A DNA stretch of 64,000 nt from Planctomycetaceae bacterium (GTDB taxonomy: Bacteria > Planctomycetota > Planctomycetia > Planctomycetales > Planctomycetaceae). Positions 1 through 7,930 of the stretch are shown in pieces (within the stretch, counting starts at the first letter, position 1; each line of letters starts with the position of its first letter). The position numbers and the translations under genes were made by a program. The stretch lies in NCBI GenBank assembly GCA_041398785.1, contig JAWKUA010000014.1, forward strand, positions 62,001 to 126,000. Direction: 5' to 3'. The notes under the pieces were generated by a model. The model did not search any database and was not told where the DNA came from. It saw only the letters and a list, made by a program, of their open reading frames with translations.

Positions 1-225
1 CTCAGGAAAGTTGAGCGTCTGAATGCCTCTGGCGATAAGGAGCCGCTGAAGACCTGGGCGAGGAGCTGCACCATTTCTCCGGAGTTTGTCGGACATACAT
101 TTCTGGTACACAATGGCCGTATCCATATGAATGTCTACATCACTGAGGATATGGTGGGACATAAGCTCGGCGAGTTTGCTCCGACTCGAACATTTCGGGG
201 TCATGGTGCGAAAGGTAAGAAGTAG
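1..225 (+). CDS. rpsS: 30S ribosomal protein S19, 3' part
   Basis: The first 74 codons in frame 1 encode the C-terminal part of S19, a small-subunit head protein that contacts S13 and the A-site side of 16S rRNA. The family signature is visible as TFLVHNGRIHMNVYITEDMV followed by GHKLGEFAPTRTFRGH and a basic tail ending in GAKGKK, then TAG at 223. The 5' end of the gene lies outside the window. Two bases separate it from rplV, as expected in the S10 operon order rplB-rpsS-rplV-rpsC. Identification is secure from the sequence and the neighbours. Confidence 0.95.
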   Translation, partial: LRKVERLNASGDKEPLKTWARSCTISPEFVGHTFLVHNGRIHMNVYITEDMVGHKLGEFAPTRTFRGHGAKGKK

Positions 226-227
226 TC

Positions 228-572
228 ATGAGCCTTGTCAGAGCCACTCACCGGTATGCTCGGATCTCTCCAACCAAAGTTCGACCGTTCGCAGACCTAA
301 TTCGCGGCATGTCGGCCGAAGAGGGGCTGCAGGCTCTGCAGTATGTCCCAAACCGGGGGGCTCGCTTCCTTGAGCTGGTTCTGAAGAGCGCGATCGCCAA
401 TGCTGAGGACCGCGGCGTGAGAAATCCTGACCGACTACTTATCGCTGAGTGTCGGGTGGACGGAGGTCCGATGTTTAAACGAGTCCAGCCGCGGGCGCGC
501 GGAATGGCATTCCTGATTCGGCGCCGGACTGCACATATTCATGTCGGAGTGGACGCACCGGAACTCGGATAG
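228..572 (+). CDS. rplV: 50S ribosomal protein L22
   Basis: L22 (114 residues) binds 23S rRNA and lines the nascent-peptide exit tunnel with its long beta-hairpin. The N-terminus reads RATHRYARISPTKVRPFADL, and the C-terminal half carries the conserved hairpin residues FKRVQPRARGMAFLIRRRTA followed by HIHV. Length matches the family. The ATG lies two bases after the rpsS stop, and the gene is followed by rpsC after 46 bases. Nothing unusual was seen. Confidence 0.96.
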   Translation: MSLVRATHRYARISPTKVRPFADLIRGMSAEEGLQALQYVPNRGARFLELVLKSAIANAEDRGVRNPDRLLIAECRVDGGPMFKRVQPRARGMAFLIRRRTAHIHVGVDAPELG

Positions 573-618
573 CGTCGCCACTGACTCCTGTGGCATTGCT
601 TTGAAGGTTGACACATCA

Positions 619-1320
619 ATGGGACAAAAAGTCAGGCCAACCGGATACCGGATCGGCGTTATGGAGAATTGGCGCAGCCGGTGGTACGCGCCGAAACGCG
701 AATACGGTGACCTGCTTGCAGAGGATTTCAAGATCCGCAGATTTGTCAGTGAGAAGTATCAGTTCGCTGAGATCGCCCGCGTTGAGATCGAAAGAACGCG
801 CGATCAGGTCGTGGTTCATCTGTTTACCGCCAGACCAGGTGTCATTATTGGCAGGAAAGGGCAGGAAGTTGATCGCCTGAAGGGCGAACTGGAAGACCTT
901 ACCGGTCGGCGCATGGATTTGAAGATCGTAGAGATTTCGAACCCCAATCGCGACGCGAAGCTGGTGGCTGACAAGATTTCGCAGCAGCTCTCAAAGCGAG
1001 GCAGCTTTCGGCGTGCGATCAAGAAGACGCTCGATGAAGTCATGAGTTCCGGTGTGTTCGGCGTCAAGATTGAGATGTCCGGGCGACTGGGCGGAGCTGA
1101 AATGTCCCGCAAGGAAAAAGCCAGTCGGGGTTCGATTCCCCTTTCGACGCTGCGGCGACACATTGATTACGGATTCTCCGCAGCCAAGACTGCTCAGGGA
1201 ATCATAGGTGTTAAGGTTTGGATTGATTTAGGCGACTATACGGACGAGGAGACTGCAGATGGCGCTCATGCCAAAGCGGGTCAAGCATCGAAAAAGCCAA
1301 AGAGGACGTATAAGAGGTAA
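619..1320 (+). CDS. rpsC: 30S ribosomal protein S3
   Basis: S3 (233 residues) is a small-subunit head protein at the mRNA entry channel. The start ATG at 619 begins MGQKVRPTGYRIGV, the normal S3 N-terminus, with a GAAGG-like ribosome site just upstream; an in-frame ATG at 541 would add an unrelated extension inside rplV. A KH domain follows with the core GVIIGRKGQEVDRLK. The C-terminus continues past the usual GVKVW motif into a basic tail ending KKPKRTYKR. That tail is encoded by DNA that also encodes the start of rplP in another frame, giving a 62-nt out-of-frame overlap. Confidence 0.96.
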   Translation: MGQKVRPTGYRIGVMENWRSRWYAPKREYGDLLAEDFKIRRFVSEKYQFAEIARVEIERTRDQVVVHLFTARPGVIIGRKGQEVDRLKGELEDLTGRRMDLKIVEISNPNRDAKLVADKISQQLSKRGSFRRAIKKTLDEVMSSGVFGVKIEMSGRLGGAEMSRKEKASRGSIPLSTLRRHIDYGFSAAKTAQGIIGVKVWIDLGDYTDEETADGAHAKAGQASKKPKRTYKR

Positions 1321-1681
1321 CGCGTTGCGGGGCAATACCGTGGTTCACGGCGACTGGGGACTGCAGTCTCTGGATCCCGGCCATGTCACCGCCCAGACGA
1401 TTGAGGCGTGCCGCATCGCGGCGACGCAATATGTTCGGGGTATTGGAAAAGTTTATATTCGCATCTTTCCACAAAAACCGGTGACTGCACGTCCGCTTGA
1501 AACACGAATGGGCAAAGGGAAGGGCGAACCGGATCGATGGGTCGCGGTCGTGAAACCTGGAACTGTTCTGTTTGAACTTAAGGGTGTATCACGTGAGTCG
1601 GCGCGAGATTGCTTCAATCGAGTAGCACATAAACTTCCCGTAAGAGTCAGGCTCGTCGGTCGTCGACCTGACATTGAATAG
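1259..1681 (+). CDS. rplP: 50S ribosomal protein L16
   Basis: L16 (140 residues) sits near the A site and the 5S rRNA region of the large subunit. The N-terminus MALMPKRVKHRKSQRGRIRG is canonical, and the body shows GKVYIRIFPQKPVTARPLET and MGKGKGEPDRWVAVVKPG. The ATG at 1259 is preceded by GAGGAG about seven bases upstream, so this start is well supported even though it lies inside rpsC; a downstream ATG at 1268 would lose three conserved residues. The gene overlaps the rpsC end by 62 nt in a different frame. Confidence 0.96.
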   Translation: MALMPKRVKHRKSQRGRIRGNALRGNTVVHGDWGLQSLDPGHVTAQTIEACRIAATQYVRGIGKVYIRIFPQKPVTARPLETRMGKGKGEPDRWVAVVKPGTVLFELKGVSRESARDCFNRVAHKLPVRVRLVGRRPDIE

Positions 1682-1708
1682 CTAAGGCGAAACGAAAAGA
1701 ACCCTGTC

Positions 1709-1921
1709 ATGTCAAAAGCGGCGACTTTGCGGGAAATGTCTGACGAACAGCTGTCTCACGAACTAAGGGAGACGCAGCAGTCACTGTTTCGGATCCGATT
1801 TCAATCGGCCACAGAGCGAAATGACACTCCGAGTAATGTCAGGAAGCTTCGGCGGGTTGTCGCGCGCATCAAGACGATTCAGCGTGAGCGCGAACTTGAT
1901 GCGGCGACAGTCGCCCAATAG
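1709..1921 (+). CDS. rpmC: 50S ribosomal protein L29
   Basis: L29 (70 residues) is a two-helix protein at the exit-tunnel rim, where it helps form the docking site for trigger factor and SRP. The sequence shows LREMSDEQLSHELRETQQSL then FRIRFQSATERNDTPSNVRK and RRVVARIKT, the typical L29 helices. It sits 27 bases after rplP and before rpsQ, the standard position. Identification rests on motif and order. Confidence 0.94.
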   Translation: MSKAATLREMSDEQLSHELRETQQSLFRIRFQSATERNDTPSNVRKLRRVVARIKTIQRERELDAATVAQ

Positions 1922-1950
1922 TTTTGATCTTGTCGGGAAGGTGCTTTTGT

Positions 1951-2235
1951 ATGAAGAAGATCATGGTCGGTACCGTGGCCAGCACAAAACAGAAGAAGAC
2001 GTTGCGTGTGGAAATCGAGCGTCGTTTCCGCCATCGAAAGTATGGAAAGATCGTTCGCGGACGTACGATTTGCCACGTGCATGATGACGCGGAACTGGCG
2101 TCATCCGGTGACTTGGTTGAAATTGAGGAGTCCGCGCCGAAATCCAGAACGAAACGATGGAATTTGACCAGGATTGTCAGACGCGCGGATGAAGTTGCAG
2201 TTGAGAACACCGCGTCCACAAGCGACGACGTATAG
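1951..2235 (+). CDS. rpsQ: 30S ribosomal protein S17
   Basis: S17 (94 residues) is an OB-fold primary 16S rRNA binder. The start ATG at 1951 gives MKKIMVGTVASTKQKKTLRV, with GGAAGG a few bases upstream; an earlier start at 1924 would add nine unrelated residues. Conserved stretches are RRFRHRKYGKIVRGRTICHV and HDDAELASSGDLVEIEE. The C-terminus runs about ten residues past the usual end, with a weakly conserved acidic tail. It lies between rpmC and rplN as expected. Confidence 0.94.
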   Translation: MKKIMVGTVASTKQKKTLRVEIERRFRHRKYGKIVRGRTICHVHDDAELASSGDLVEIEESAPKSRTKRWNLTRIVRRADEVAVENTASTSDDV

Positions 2236-2287
2236 GTGATGGGTCGTTGATGCAGCCTGCTCGTGGAAGAGGCATAGGGATTACACG

Positions 2288-2656
2288 ATGATTCAAATGC
2301 AGACAATTATGGACGTAGCTGACAATTCGGGAGCGAAGCTCGTCCGCTGTATCAAGGTCTTGGGGGGAACCCGGAGGCGGTACGCTAGGCTGGGCGATAT
2401 TGTCGTTGTTAGTGTCCAGAAGTCGCTGCCGGGCAGCAGCGTGAAGGCGGGAACTGTTGCGAAGGGTGTGGTCGTGCGCTGCCGGAAGCCGACTCGCAGA
2501 GACGATGGAAGCTATGTGAGATTTGACCGGAATGCTGTCGTACTTGTGGATGCGGACGGAAACCCCAAGGGAACGCGAATTTTTGGCGCCGTCGCCCGCG
2601 AACTGAGGGATCGGCGATATATGAAGATCGTCAGCCTTGCAAGCGAAGTAGTTTAA
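2288..2656 (+). CDS. rplN: 50S ribosomal protein L14
   Basis: L14 (122 residues) contacts 16S helix 14 and forms an inter-subunit bridge. It begins MIQMQTIMDVADNSGAKLVR and contains the family signature RYARLGDIVVVSVQKSLPGS and the RFDRNAVVLVDADGNPKGTR motif. Length is exactly that expected. In almost all bacteria rplX (L24) follows immediately; here only 38 non-coding bases separate rplN from rplE, so rplX is missing from its usual place. Confidence 0.96.
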   Translation: MIQMQTIMDVADNSGAKLVRCIKVLGGTRRRYARLGDIVVVSVQKSLPGSSVKAGTVAKGVVVRCRKPTRRDDGSYVRFDRNAVVLVDADGNPKGTRIFGAVARELRDRRYMKIVSLASEVV

Positions 2657-2694
2657 CGAAACCAACTTGACGGCTCGGATAGTGCAGATTACTC

Positions 2695-3243
2695 ATGGCT
2701 CGAATGCTGGAAGAATACAATAATCGGATTGTCGCTGAACTGAAAGCGTCACTGGGCAGAGGAAATGTCCATTCACTTCCGAAGTTGCAGAAAATCGTCG
2801 TAAGCATGGGGGTCGGCGAAGCGATTCAGGACCGCAAGCGGCTGGATACGGCGGTTGAGCACCTGACGCAACTCACCGGGCAGAAGGCTCAGATTTGCCG
2901 TGCCAGAAAGTCAGTTGCAGGATTCCGACTGCGCGAGGGCATGCCGATCGGCTGCAGGGTTACACTTCGCGGCAGGCGAATGTACGATTTTCTGGATCGC
3001 CTGATCACTCTGGCGCTCCCGCGTGTTCGTGACTTTCGCGGCTTGAATCCAAACGCCTTTGACGGCAACGGCAATTATAACTACGGTCTTTCGGAGCAGC
3101 TTGTATTCCCCGAGATCGACCCGGAGACTGTTACTCAGCCGCAGGGGATGAACATTACAATCGTCAGCACGGCCAGGACAGACGACGAGGGCAGAATACT
3201 GCTGAAGGCGTTTGGGATGCCGTTCAAAACCTCAGAGAAATAG
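2695..3243 (+). CDS. rplE: 50S ribosomal protein L5
   Basis: L5 (182 residues) binds 5S rRNA and contacts the P-site tRNA. The sequence shows LPKLQKIVVSMGVGEAIQDR near residue 30, RARKSVAGFRLREGMPIGCR and RDFRGLNPNAFDGNGNYNYG, all typical. It follows rplN after 38 bases, with rplX absent, and is followed seven bases later by rpsN. Length is normal for the family. Confidence 0.96.
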   Translation: MARMLEEYNNRIVAELKASLGRGNVHSLPKLQKIVVSMGVGEAIQDRKRLDTAVEHLTQLTGQKAQICRARKSVAGFRLREGMPIGCRVTLRGRRMYDFLDRLITLALPRVRDFRGLNPNAFDGNGNYNYGLSEQLVFPEIDPETVTQPQGMNITIVSTARTDDEGRILLKAFGMPFKTSEK

Positions 3244-3250
3244 ACCCGGA

Positions 3251-3436
3251 ATGGCCAGCAAAGCAAAGATCGAAAAGGCACGACGAAAGCCGAAGTTTAG
3301 CACTCGCATTGAACACCGGTGTGTCCTTTGTGGACGTCCCCGCAGTGTTTACCGGAAGTTTAAAGTTTGCAGAATTTGTTTTCGCGATCTTTGCCTTGAA
3401 GGTCTCGTTCCCGGCGCTAGGAAAGCAAGTTGGTAG
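3251..3436 (+). CDS. rpsN: 30S ribosomal protein S14, zinc-binding short form
   Basis: This 61-residue protein is the short, zinc-ribbon (C+) form of S14, which helps assemble the 30S head. Four cysteines occur as C24-x2-C27 and C40-x2-C43 within EHRCVLCGRPRSVYRKF and KVCRICFRDL. The chosen ATG at 3251 gives MASKAKIEKARRKPKFSTR, the family N-terminus; an upstream in-frame start would overlap rplE and add unrelated residues. It lies between rplE and rpsH, the usual place. Confidence 0.95.
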   Translation: MASKAKIEKARRKPKFSTRIEHRCVLCGRPRSVYRKFKVCRICFRDLCLEGLVPGARKASW

Positions 3437-3488
3437 CGACGCAAAACGTGGTTAAATCTTTTGTTTAGCGACTTTGGTACGATGAGCC

Positions 3489-3884
3489 ATGATGACAGAT
3501 CCGATTGCTGACCTGCTGACGCGAATTCGCAATGCGATTCACGTCGAACGGCCGTTTGTCGATGTCCCGATTTCTAAGACCAAAGTGCGCGTTGTGGAAG
3601 CTCTGCAGCGCGAGGGATACCTGTGGGACTACGAAATCATTGAAGGACAACCGGTCTCAGTGCTTCGCGTGAACCTCAAGTATGGTCCCAACGGTGAACA
3701 CGTAATCCAGCACATTGAACGAATCAGCAAGCCGGGCCGGAGAGTCTACGTCGGTGTTCGCGATATGCAGGATGTGCGGCAGGGAGTGGGCATTTCAATC
3801 TTGTCAACCTCCAGAGGAGTTCTTAGCAACCGGGAAGCGCGCAAAGAAGGTGTCGGTGGCGAACTGCTTTGCCAGGTGTGGTAG
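3489..3884 (+). CDS. rpsH: 30S ribosomal protein S8
   Basis: S8 (131 residues) is a primary 16S rRNA binder and, in enterobacteria, the repressor of the spc operon; whether it represses here is unknown. The N-terminus MTDPIADLLTRIRNAIHVER is canonical, and the C-terminus shows GVGISILSTSRGVLSNREAR followed by GVGGELLCQVW. Two adjacent ATG codons at 3489 and 3492 are possible starts; the second gives the commonest N-terminus. It follows rpsN after 52 bases. Confidence 0.95.
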   Translation: MMTDPIADLLTRIRNAIHVERPFVDVPISKTKVRVVEALQREGYLWDYEIIEGQPVSVLRVNLKYGPNGEHVIQHIERISKPGRRVYVGVRDMQDVRQGVGISILSTSRGVLSNREARKEGVGGELLCQVW

Positions 3885-3926
3885 CGACTTACCCAGGGAC
3901 AATTCCAACAGAAGCGACGTGAAGCG

Positions 3927-4475
3927 ATGTCTCGTATTGGAAAAAAACCGATCAGCTTTCCTACCGATGTCAGTGTGACGATCAGTGGTACCGCGATTTC
4001 GGTGAAAGGCCCCAAAGGCAGCCTTTCAATGACAATCCATCCAAACATGTCCGTGGAAATTGACGAAGCGAGCCGTGTTGTGCGGGTCAATCGCCCCAGT
4101 GATTCGCGAGAGAACCGGGCTCTGCATGGCCTTACCCGCAGCCTTGTGCAGAATATGGTCACGGGGGTCTCCACACCATTTGAGCGACGGCTTGTTATTG
4201 TAGGCGTTGGGTACAACGCGAGAATCTCAGGCAATAAGATTGCCCTGCAGGTTGGCTACGCAAATACCGTTGAGCTTGCGATTCCGCCCTCTGTGACTTG
4301 TGAAGTTCCCGATCCGACACGAGTGCTGATCCGCGGCGCCGACAAACAGGTTGTCGGGCAATTTGCCGCCGAGATTCGCAATGTAAGGCCACCGGAGCCG
4401 TATAAGGGCAAGGGAATCCGTTATGAAAACGAATATGTGCGCCGAAAGGCCGGTAAGGCTTTCGGTTCCAAGTAG
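3927..4475 (+). CDS. rplF: 50S ribosomal protein L6
   Basis: L6 (182 residues) lies near the GTPase centre and the sarcin-ricin loop. It begins MSRIGKKPISFPTDVSVTIS and has the two duplicated L6 domains; the second ends with the family signature RPPEPYKGKGIRYENEYVRR followed by KAGKAFGSK. Length is normal. It sits between rpsH and rplR, with 78 bases before rplR. Confidence 0.96.
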   Translation: MSRIGKKPISFPTDVSVTISGTAISVKGPKGSLSMTIHPNMSVEIDEASRVVRVNRPSDSRENRALHGLTRSLVQNMVTGVSTPFERRLVIVGVGYNARISGNKIALQVGYANTVELAIPPSVTCEVPDPTRVLIRGADKQVVGQFAAEIRNVRPPEPYKGKGIRYENEYVRRKAGKAFGSK

Positions 4476-4553
4476 TGATATCCTGTTGTGAGAATTTTTC
4501 AAAGTCGTTGCCGTAGAGTCGCGGCAGGTGCAGATTAATCTGAATGAGCAGTC

Positions 4554-4925
4554 ATGAAACTTGAGAAGCGGCTGGCAAGACAGAAGGTACGACGCGGGTT
4601 TCGAGTCAGGAATCGGGTTCGCCGGGATGCTCACGGACGTCCCCGGCTTTCTGTTTTTCGCAGCAATCGTCACATTTATGCTCAGGTTATTGACGACGCA
4701 CTGGGAAGGACTTTGGCAGCGGCCAGCAGTGTCGACCAAGATGTCGCGGGCCCCGGCAAGTGTGCGGGAACGCGTGAGGACGCTGCCTCTGTTGGGAAGC
4801 TGATTGCGAAGCGCGCGATCGAGAAAGGCATTTCGGCGGTGGTCTTTGATCGCGGCGTATTTCGATATCATGGACGAATTGCGGCGCTGGCAGATGCCGC
4901 GAGGGAATGCGGTCTTCAGTTCTAG
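4554..4925 (+). CDS. rplR: 50S ribosomal protein L18
   Basis: L18 (123 residues) binds 5S rRNA with L5. Visible motifs are RVRRDAHGRPRLSVFRSNRH, IYAQVIDDALGRTLAAASS and the C-terminal FDRGVFRYHGRIAALADAAR followed by ECGLQF. The ATG at 4554 gives a normal-length protein. It lies between rplF and rpsE in the expected spc order. Confidence 0.95.
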   Translation: MKLEKRLARQKVRRGFRVRNRVRRDAHGRPRLSVFRSNRHIYAQVIDDALGRTLAAASSVDQDVAGPGKCAGTREDAASVGKLIAKRAIEKGISAVVFDRGVFRYHGRIAALADAARECGLQF

Positions 4926-4961
4926 CGTATCTTCGGTAACACGTGATTAAGCGAGGTTTAG

Positions 4962-5447
4962 GTGTCTACTGCTGAATCAAGAAGCGGATCTGCTGAGTTT
5001 GTCGTTCAGATCCGCCGTTGTGCATGTGTCGTGAAAGGCGGTCGCCGATTTAGCTTCGCTGCGCTTGTGGTTACGGGCGACGGCAGCGGACGCGCGGGAT
5101 ACGGTTACGGGAAGGCAACTGAAGTGCCGCTGGCTGTCGAGAAGGCCACGAAGCAGGCGAATCGATCACAGCATTCTGTCCCGTTAGTTGGCACGACAAT
5201 TCCGCACCAAGTTGTAGGAACCTTTCGGTCGTCTCGTGTACTTCTGCTGCCGGCACGTCCGGGTACCGGTGTTATCGCGGGCGAATGTGTACGCTCTGTT
5301 GTCGAAGCCGCGGGCGTCCACGATATCCTTACCAAGAGCTTTGGGTCAACGAATCCGCTCAATCTGGTAAAGGCAACGTTTGATGCCCTGTCTCAGTTGC
5401 GAACGCGGGAAGTCATCGAACGCCTTCGGGGAGTATCTCTGTCATGA
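4962..5447 (+). CDS. rpsE: 30S ribosomal protein S5
   Basis: S5 (161 residues) shapes the mRNA entry channel and decoding fidelity. It has the double-stranded-RNA-like N-terminal domain (RRCACVVKGGRRFSFAALVV, GDGSGRAGYGYGKATEVPLA) and the C-terminal domain with LLLPARPGTGVIAGECVRSV and KSFGSTNPLNLVKATFDAL. Translation starts at GTG 4962, with GGTTTAGG just upstream. The stop overlaps the rplO start as ATGA, so the two are probably translationally coupled. rpmD (L30), often found between S5 and L15, is absent. Confidence 0.95.
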   Translation: MSTAESRSGSAEFVVQIRRCACVVKGGRRFSFAALVVTGDGSGRAGYGYGKATEVPLAVEKATKQANRSQHSVPLVGTTIPHQVVGTFRSSRVLLLPARPGTGVIAGECVRSVVEAAGVHDILTKSFGSTNPLNLVKATFDALSQLRTREVIERLRGVSLS

Positions 5448-5896
5448 TCCTGAATGACGTACACGTAGAGATTCAAAAAAGAAAGAAGCGCAAGCGGGTC
5501 GGTCGTGGCCCCGGTTCAGGTCACGGAAAGACGGCGGGCCGAGGACACAAGGGGTACTACAGCCGATCAGGGTCGTCACGTCGCGCCGGATTTGAAGGCG
5601 GACAGATGCCGCTCTTCCGTCGCGTGGCAAAACGCGGTTTTAACAATCGCGCCTTTGCTGACACTGTGGTGATCATTAATGTCGGCCAACTGTCCGATGT
5701 TTTTGAAGCCGGTTCGGAAGTCACTGCAGAGGCGCTTGTGGCGAAGGGAATTGTCCCGAGCCGATTCGATGTCCTCAAGGTGTTGGGTGACGGTGAACTC
5801 ACGAAAAAGCTCACCGTGAGAGCTCATCGCTTTTCCCGAAGCGCAGAAGCGAAGATTGTCGCGGCGGGCGGGAAGTTTGAACGTGTCACTGTCTGA
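5444..5896 (+). CDS. rplO: 50S ribosomal protein L15
   Basis: L15 (150 residues) is a late-assembling large-subunit protein. The Gly-rich basic N-terminal half shows RVGRGPGSGHGKTAGRGHKG then RAGFEGGQMPLFRRVAKRGF, which is diagnostic. The C-terminal globular half ends near FSRSAEAKIVAAGGKFERV. The start codon overlaps the rpsE stop by four bases. secY follows after 40 bases, the conserved order. Confidence 0.96.
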   Translation: MILNDVHVEIQKRKKRKRVGRGPGSGHGKTAGRGHKGYYSRSGSSRRAGFEGGQMPLFRRVAKRGFNNRAFADTVVIINVGQLSDVFEAGSEVTAEALVAKGIVPSRFDVLKVLGDGELTKKLTVRAHRFSRSAEAKIVAAGGKFERVTV

Positions 5897-5936
5897 CGGC
5901 AACGCCTGGCAACGGGCGACAGCCATCAGGGATTGA

Positions 5937-7322
5937 ATGTCGGAGAGACACGATATGCTGACAAAGCTCGGAACAGTATTTAAGGTGCCGGAACTGCGGC
6001 GGAAAATCCTGCTGACAATCGCACTGCTCGCGGTTTATCGCATGGGTTTTTCGATTACGCTTCCGTTCATGGACCACGCCCTGCTCAAGGAGGCTTTCTC
6101 GAAAACTGATGACAGCGGAGGAGGATTGGGGAACCTGCTGCAAGTGGTTTCGTTATTTTCAGCATCGAGCATTACAAATGGGTCGATATTTGGTCTCGGA
6201 ATCATGCCGTATATTACGGCATCAATTGTCTTTCAGTTGCTCGGAACTGTCTATCCGCCACTTGAACAGCTGCAAAAAGAGGGAGAAGCAGGCCGTCGCC
6301 GCCTGAATGAGTATACAAGGTATGCAACGGTGCTGATTTGTCTGTTGCAGAGCTTTTTCCTGATTCGGGGACTGGGTGCCGGGGCAATTTCCGGTGACGG
6401 CCGGAGCCTGATTATTGACGACTATAATGTATGGTACTGGCATCTGCTGGGCACGTTCGTGATGACTGCGGGAACGGTGTTCCTGATGTGGATCGGAGAA
6501 CAAATTGACGCGTATGGAATCGGAAATGGAATCAGCCTTCTGATTATGGCAGGAATTCTCGCCAGAATGCCTGCTGCAGCCGGCGGATGGCTGAGCGGGA
6601 TTCTTCAAAACGGAATTCAAGTTGGTTCACCCCAGGGTGTGGAGAAGCTGCTGGTTTTGGCTGTGCTGTTCGTGGCTGTCATCGTATGGGTAATCTTCAT
6701 TACTCAGGGGCAACGGAAGATACCAATTCAAAGCGCCAAGCATGTTCGAGGTCGACGAGTGTCCGGCGGACAGCGGCAGTGGCTCCCCCTGCGGGTAAAC
6801 CAAGCTGGCGTAATGCCGATCATTTTCGCGTCGAGCCTGCTCCTGCTGCCGTTCTTCGTGTTCAATCAGTTGTCAAATGTCTGGCAGGACAGCTCGATAA
6901 TGAGGTCGCTTTCAACTGCGTTTTCACCTGGTCAGGGGTTCGTTTACAACCTCTGCTATATCGTGCTGATTTACTTTTTTTGCTATTTCTGGACGGCGAT
7001 TACGTTTAACCCCCGCGATATGGCGGACAACCTGAAGGATATGGGTAGCTTCATTCCTGGCTATCGGCCCGGTGGACGAACCGCTTCGCACCTAGAGCAG
7101 GTGATGATTCGCATTACCTATGTCGGAGCTGCATTTCTTGCGATAATTGCTGTGATTCCCACTGTGATTTCAACGACTCTCACGGGTGATTACGCGATTG
7201 CAAGCTTTTTTGGGGGAACGGGGTTGCTGATTATTGTATCCGTTGCCCTCGACCTGGTGCAAAAGATTGACTCTCACCTGGTGATGCGAAACTACCCTGG
7301 ATTGCTTGACTCCGACAACTGA
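5937..7322 (+). CDS. secY: Sec translocase channel subunit SecY
   Basis: SecY (about 461 residues) is the ten-helix inner-membrane channel of the Sec system. The first segment begins ELRRKILLTIALLAVYRMGF; conserved regions include LGIMPYITASIVFQLLGTV, EGEAGRRRLNEYTRYATVL, and GIGNGISLLIMAGI before the cytoplasmic loop QRKIPIQSAKHVRGRR. The C-terminal part carries FNPRDMADNLKDMGSFIPGY and RPGG. Two starts are possible, ATG at 5937 or 5955 (MLTKLGTVFKV). Normally adk and map follow; here rpmJ follows directly. Confidence 0.96.
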   Translation: MSERHDMLTKLGTVFKVPELRRKILLTIALLAVYRMGFSITLPFMDHALLKEAFSKTDDSGGGLGNLLQVVSLFSASSITNGSIFGLGIMPYITASIVFQLLGTVYPPLEQLQKEGEAGRRRLNEYTRYATVLICLLQSFFLIRGLGAGAISGDGRSLIIDDYNVWYWHLLGTFVMTAGTVFLMWIGEQIDAYGIGNGISLLIMAGILARMPAAAGGWLSGILQNGIQVGSPQGVEKLLVLAVLFVAVIVWVIFITQGQRKIPIQSAKHVRGRRVSGGQRQWLPLRVNQAGVMPIIFASSLLLLPFFVFNQLSNVWQDSSIMRSLSTAFSPGQGFVYNLCYIVLIYFFCYFWTAITFNPRDMADNLKDMGSFIPGYRPGGRTASHLEQVMIRITYVGAAFLAIIAVIPTVISTTLTGDYAIASFFGGTGLLIIVSVALDLVQKIDSHLVMRNYPGLLDSDN

Positions 7323-7350
7323 TTTGCGGCGTGTCAGCAATCTGAACTGT

Positions 7351-7356
7351 TACAAT
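7351..7356 (+). promoter_or_regulatory. possible -10 element upstream of rpmJ
   Basis: TACAAT occurs in the secY-rpmJ gap, 33 bases before the rpmJ start. No good -35 hexamer at the standard distance was found, so this is only a weak candidate for a promoter separating the alpha-type segment from the spc segment. Confidence 0.2.
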
Positions 7357-7389
7357 GTCAGGTGTCCGGCGTTTTTTGGAGAATTTGCC

Positions 7390-7506
7390 ATGAAGGTCAG
7401 GTCCAGCGTAAAGCGAATTTGCGAGCACTGCAAGACGGTGCGCCGGCGAGGCCGAACTTACGTCATTTGTTCGGCCAATCCGCGTCACAAACAGCGGCAG
7501 GGCTAG
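7390..7506 (+). CDS. rpmJ: 50S ribosomal protein L36
   Basis: This 38-residue protein starts MKVRSSVKRICEHCKTVRRR and has the L36 zinc ligands C11, C14, C27 and H33 (C-x2-C-x12-C-x5-H). L36 is the smallest large-subunit protein and sits in the GTPase-associated region. The ATG at 7390 follows TTTTGGAGAA, a good ribosome site; an earlier in-frame start would add unrelated residues. infA, often directly upstream, is not present. Confidence 0.95.
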   Translation: MKVRSSVKRICEHCKTVRRRGRTYVICSANPRHKQRQG

Positions 7507-7543
7507 TCCAGTTTAGCGCCGTAGCGACTCCGGAGAGATTTGA

Positions 7544-7930
7544 ATGCCTCGTGTACTTGGTGTCGACATTCCAAATAATAAGCCAACGTATATTGCGTTG
7601 ACCTACCTGTACGGCATCGGCCGCGTCCTGGCAGTAAAGATCTGCTACGAGCTGGGAGTCGATCCGCATGTTAGGGCAGGGGAGTTGTCTGAAGATGAAG
7701 TCAGCCGCATTACGAGCCACCTGGACAAGAACTACACCGTAGAGGGTCCGCTGCGGCGAAAAGTCCAGCAGGATATCGGTCGACTGAGAGAGATTCAGTG
7801 CTATCGCGGCCTGCGACATCGGCGCGGGTTACCGGTCCGTGGTCAGCGAACGAAAACAAACGCGAGGACCAGGAAAGGCCGCAAGAAAACCGTTGCCGGC
7901 AAGAAGGGCGTGAAAGACATGAAGCATTGA
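7544..7930 (+). CDS. rpsM: 30S ribosomal protein S13
   Basis: S13 (128 residues) is a small-subunit head protein that contacts tRNAs and L5. It begins MPRVLGVDIPNNKPTYIALT and carries YGIGRVLAVKICYELGVD; the C-terminal basic tail shows YRGLRHRRGLPVRGQRTKTN followed by ARTRKGRKKTVAGKK. GGAGAG lies upstream of the start. It follows rpmJ by 37 bases; the usual next gene, rpsK, follows only after an unusually long gap. Confidence 0.96.
   Translation: MPRVLGVDIPNNKPTYIALTYLYGIGRVLAVKICYELGVDPHVRAGELSEDEVSRITSHLDKNYTVEGPLRRKVQQDIGRLREIQCYRGLRHRRGLPVRGQRTKTNARTRKGRKKTVAGKKGVKDMKH

Noticed and set aside
1127..1142. GGGGTTCGATTCCCC, resembling a tRNA T-arm
   Set aside because: It lies inside rpsC in a conserved coding stretch, with no acceptor or anticodon arm around it.
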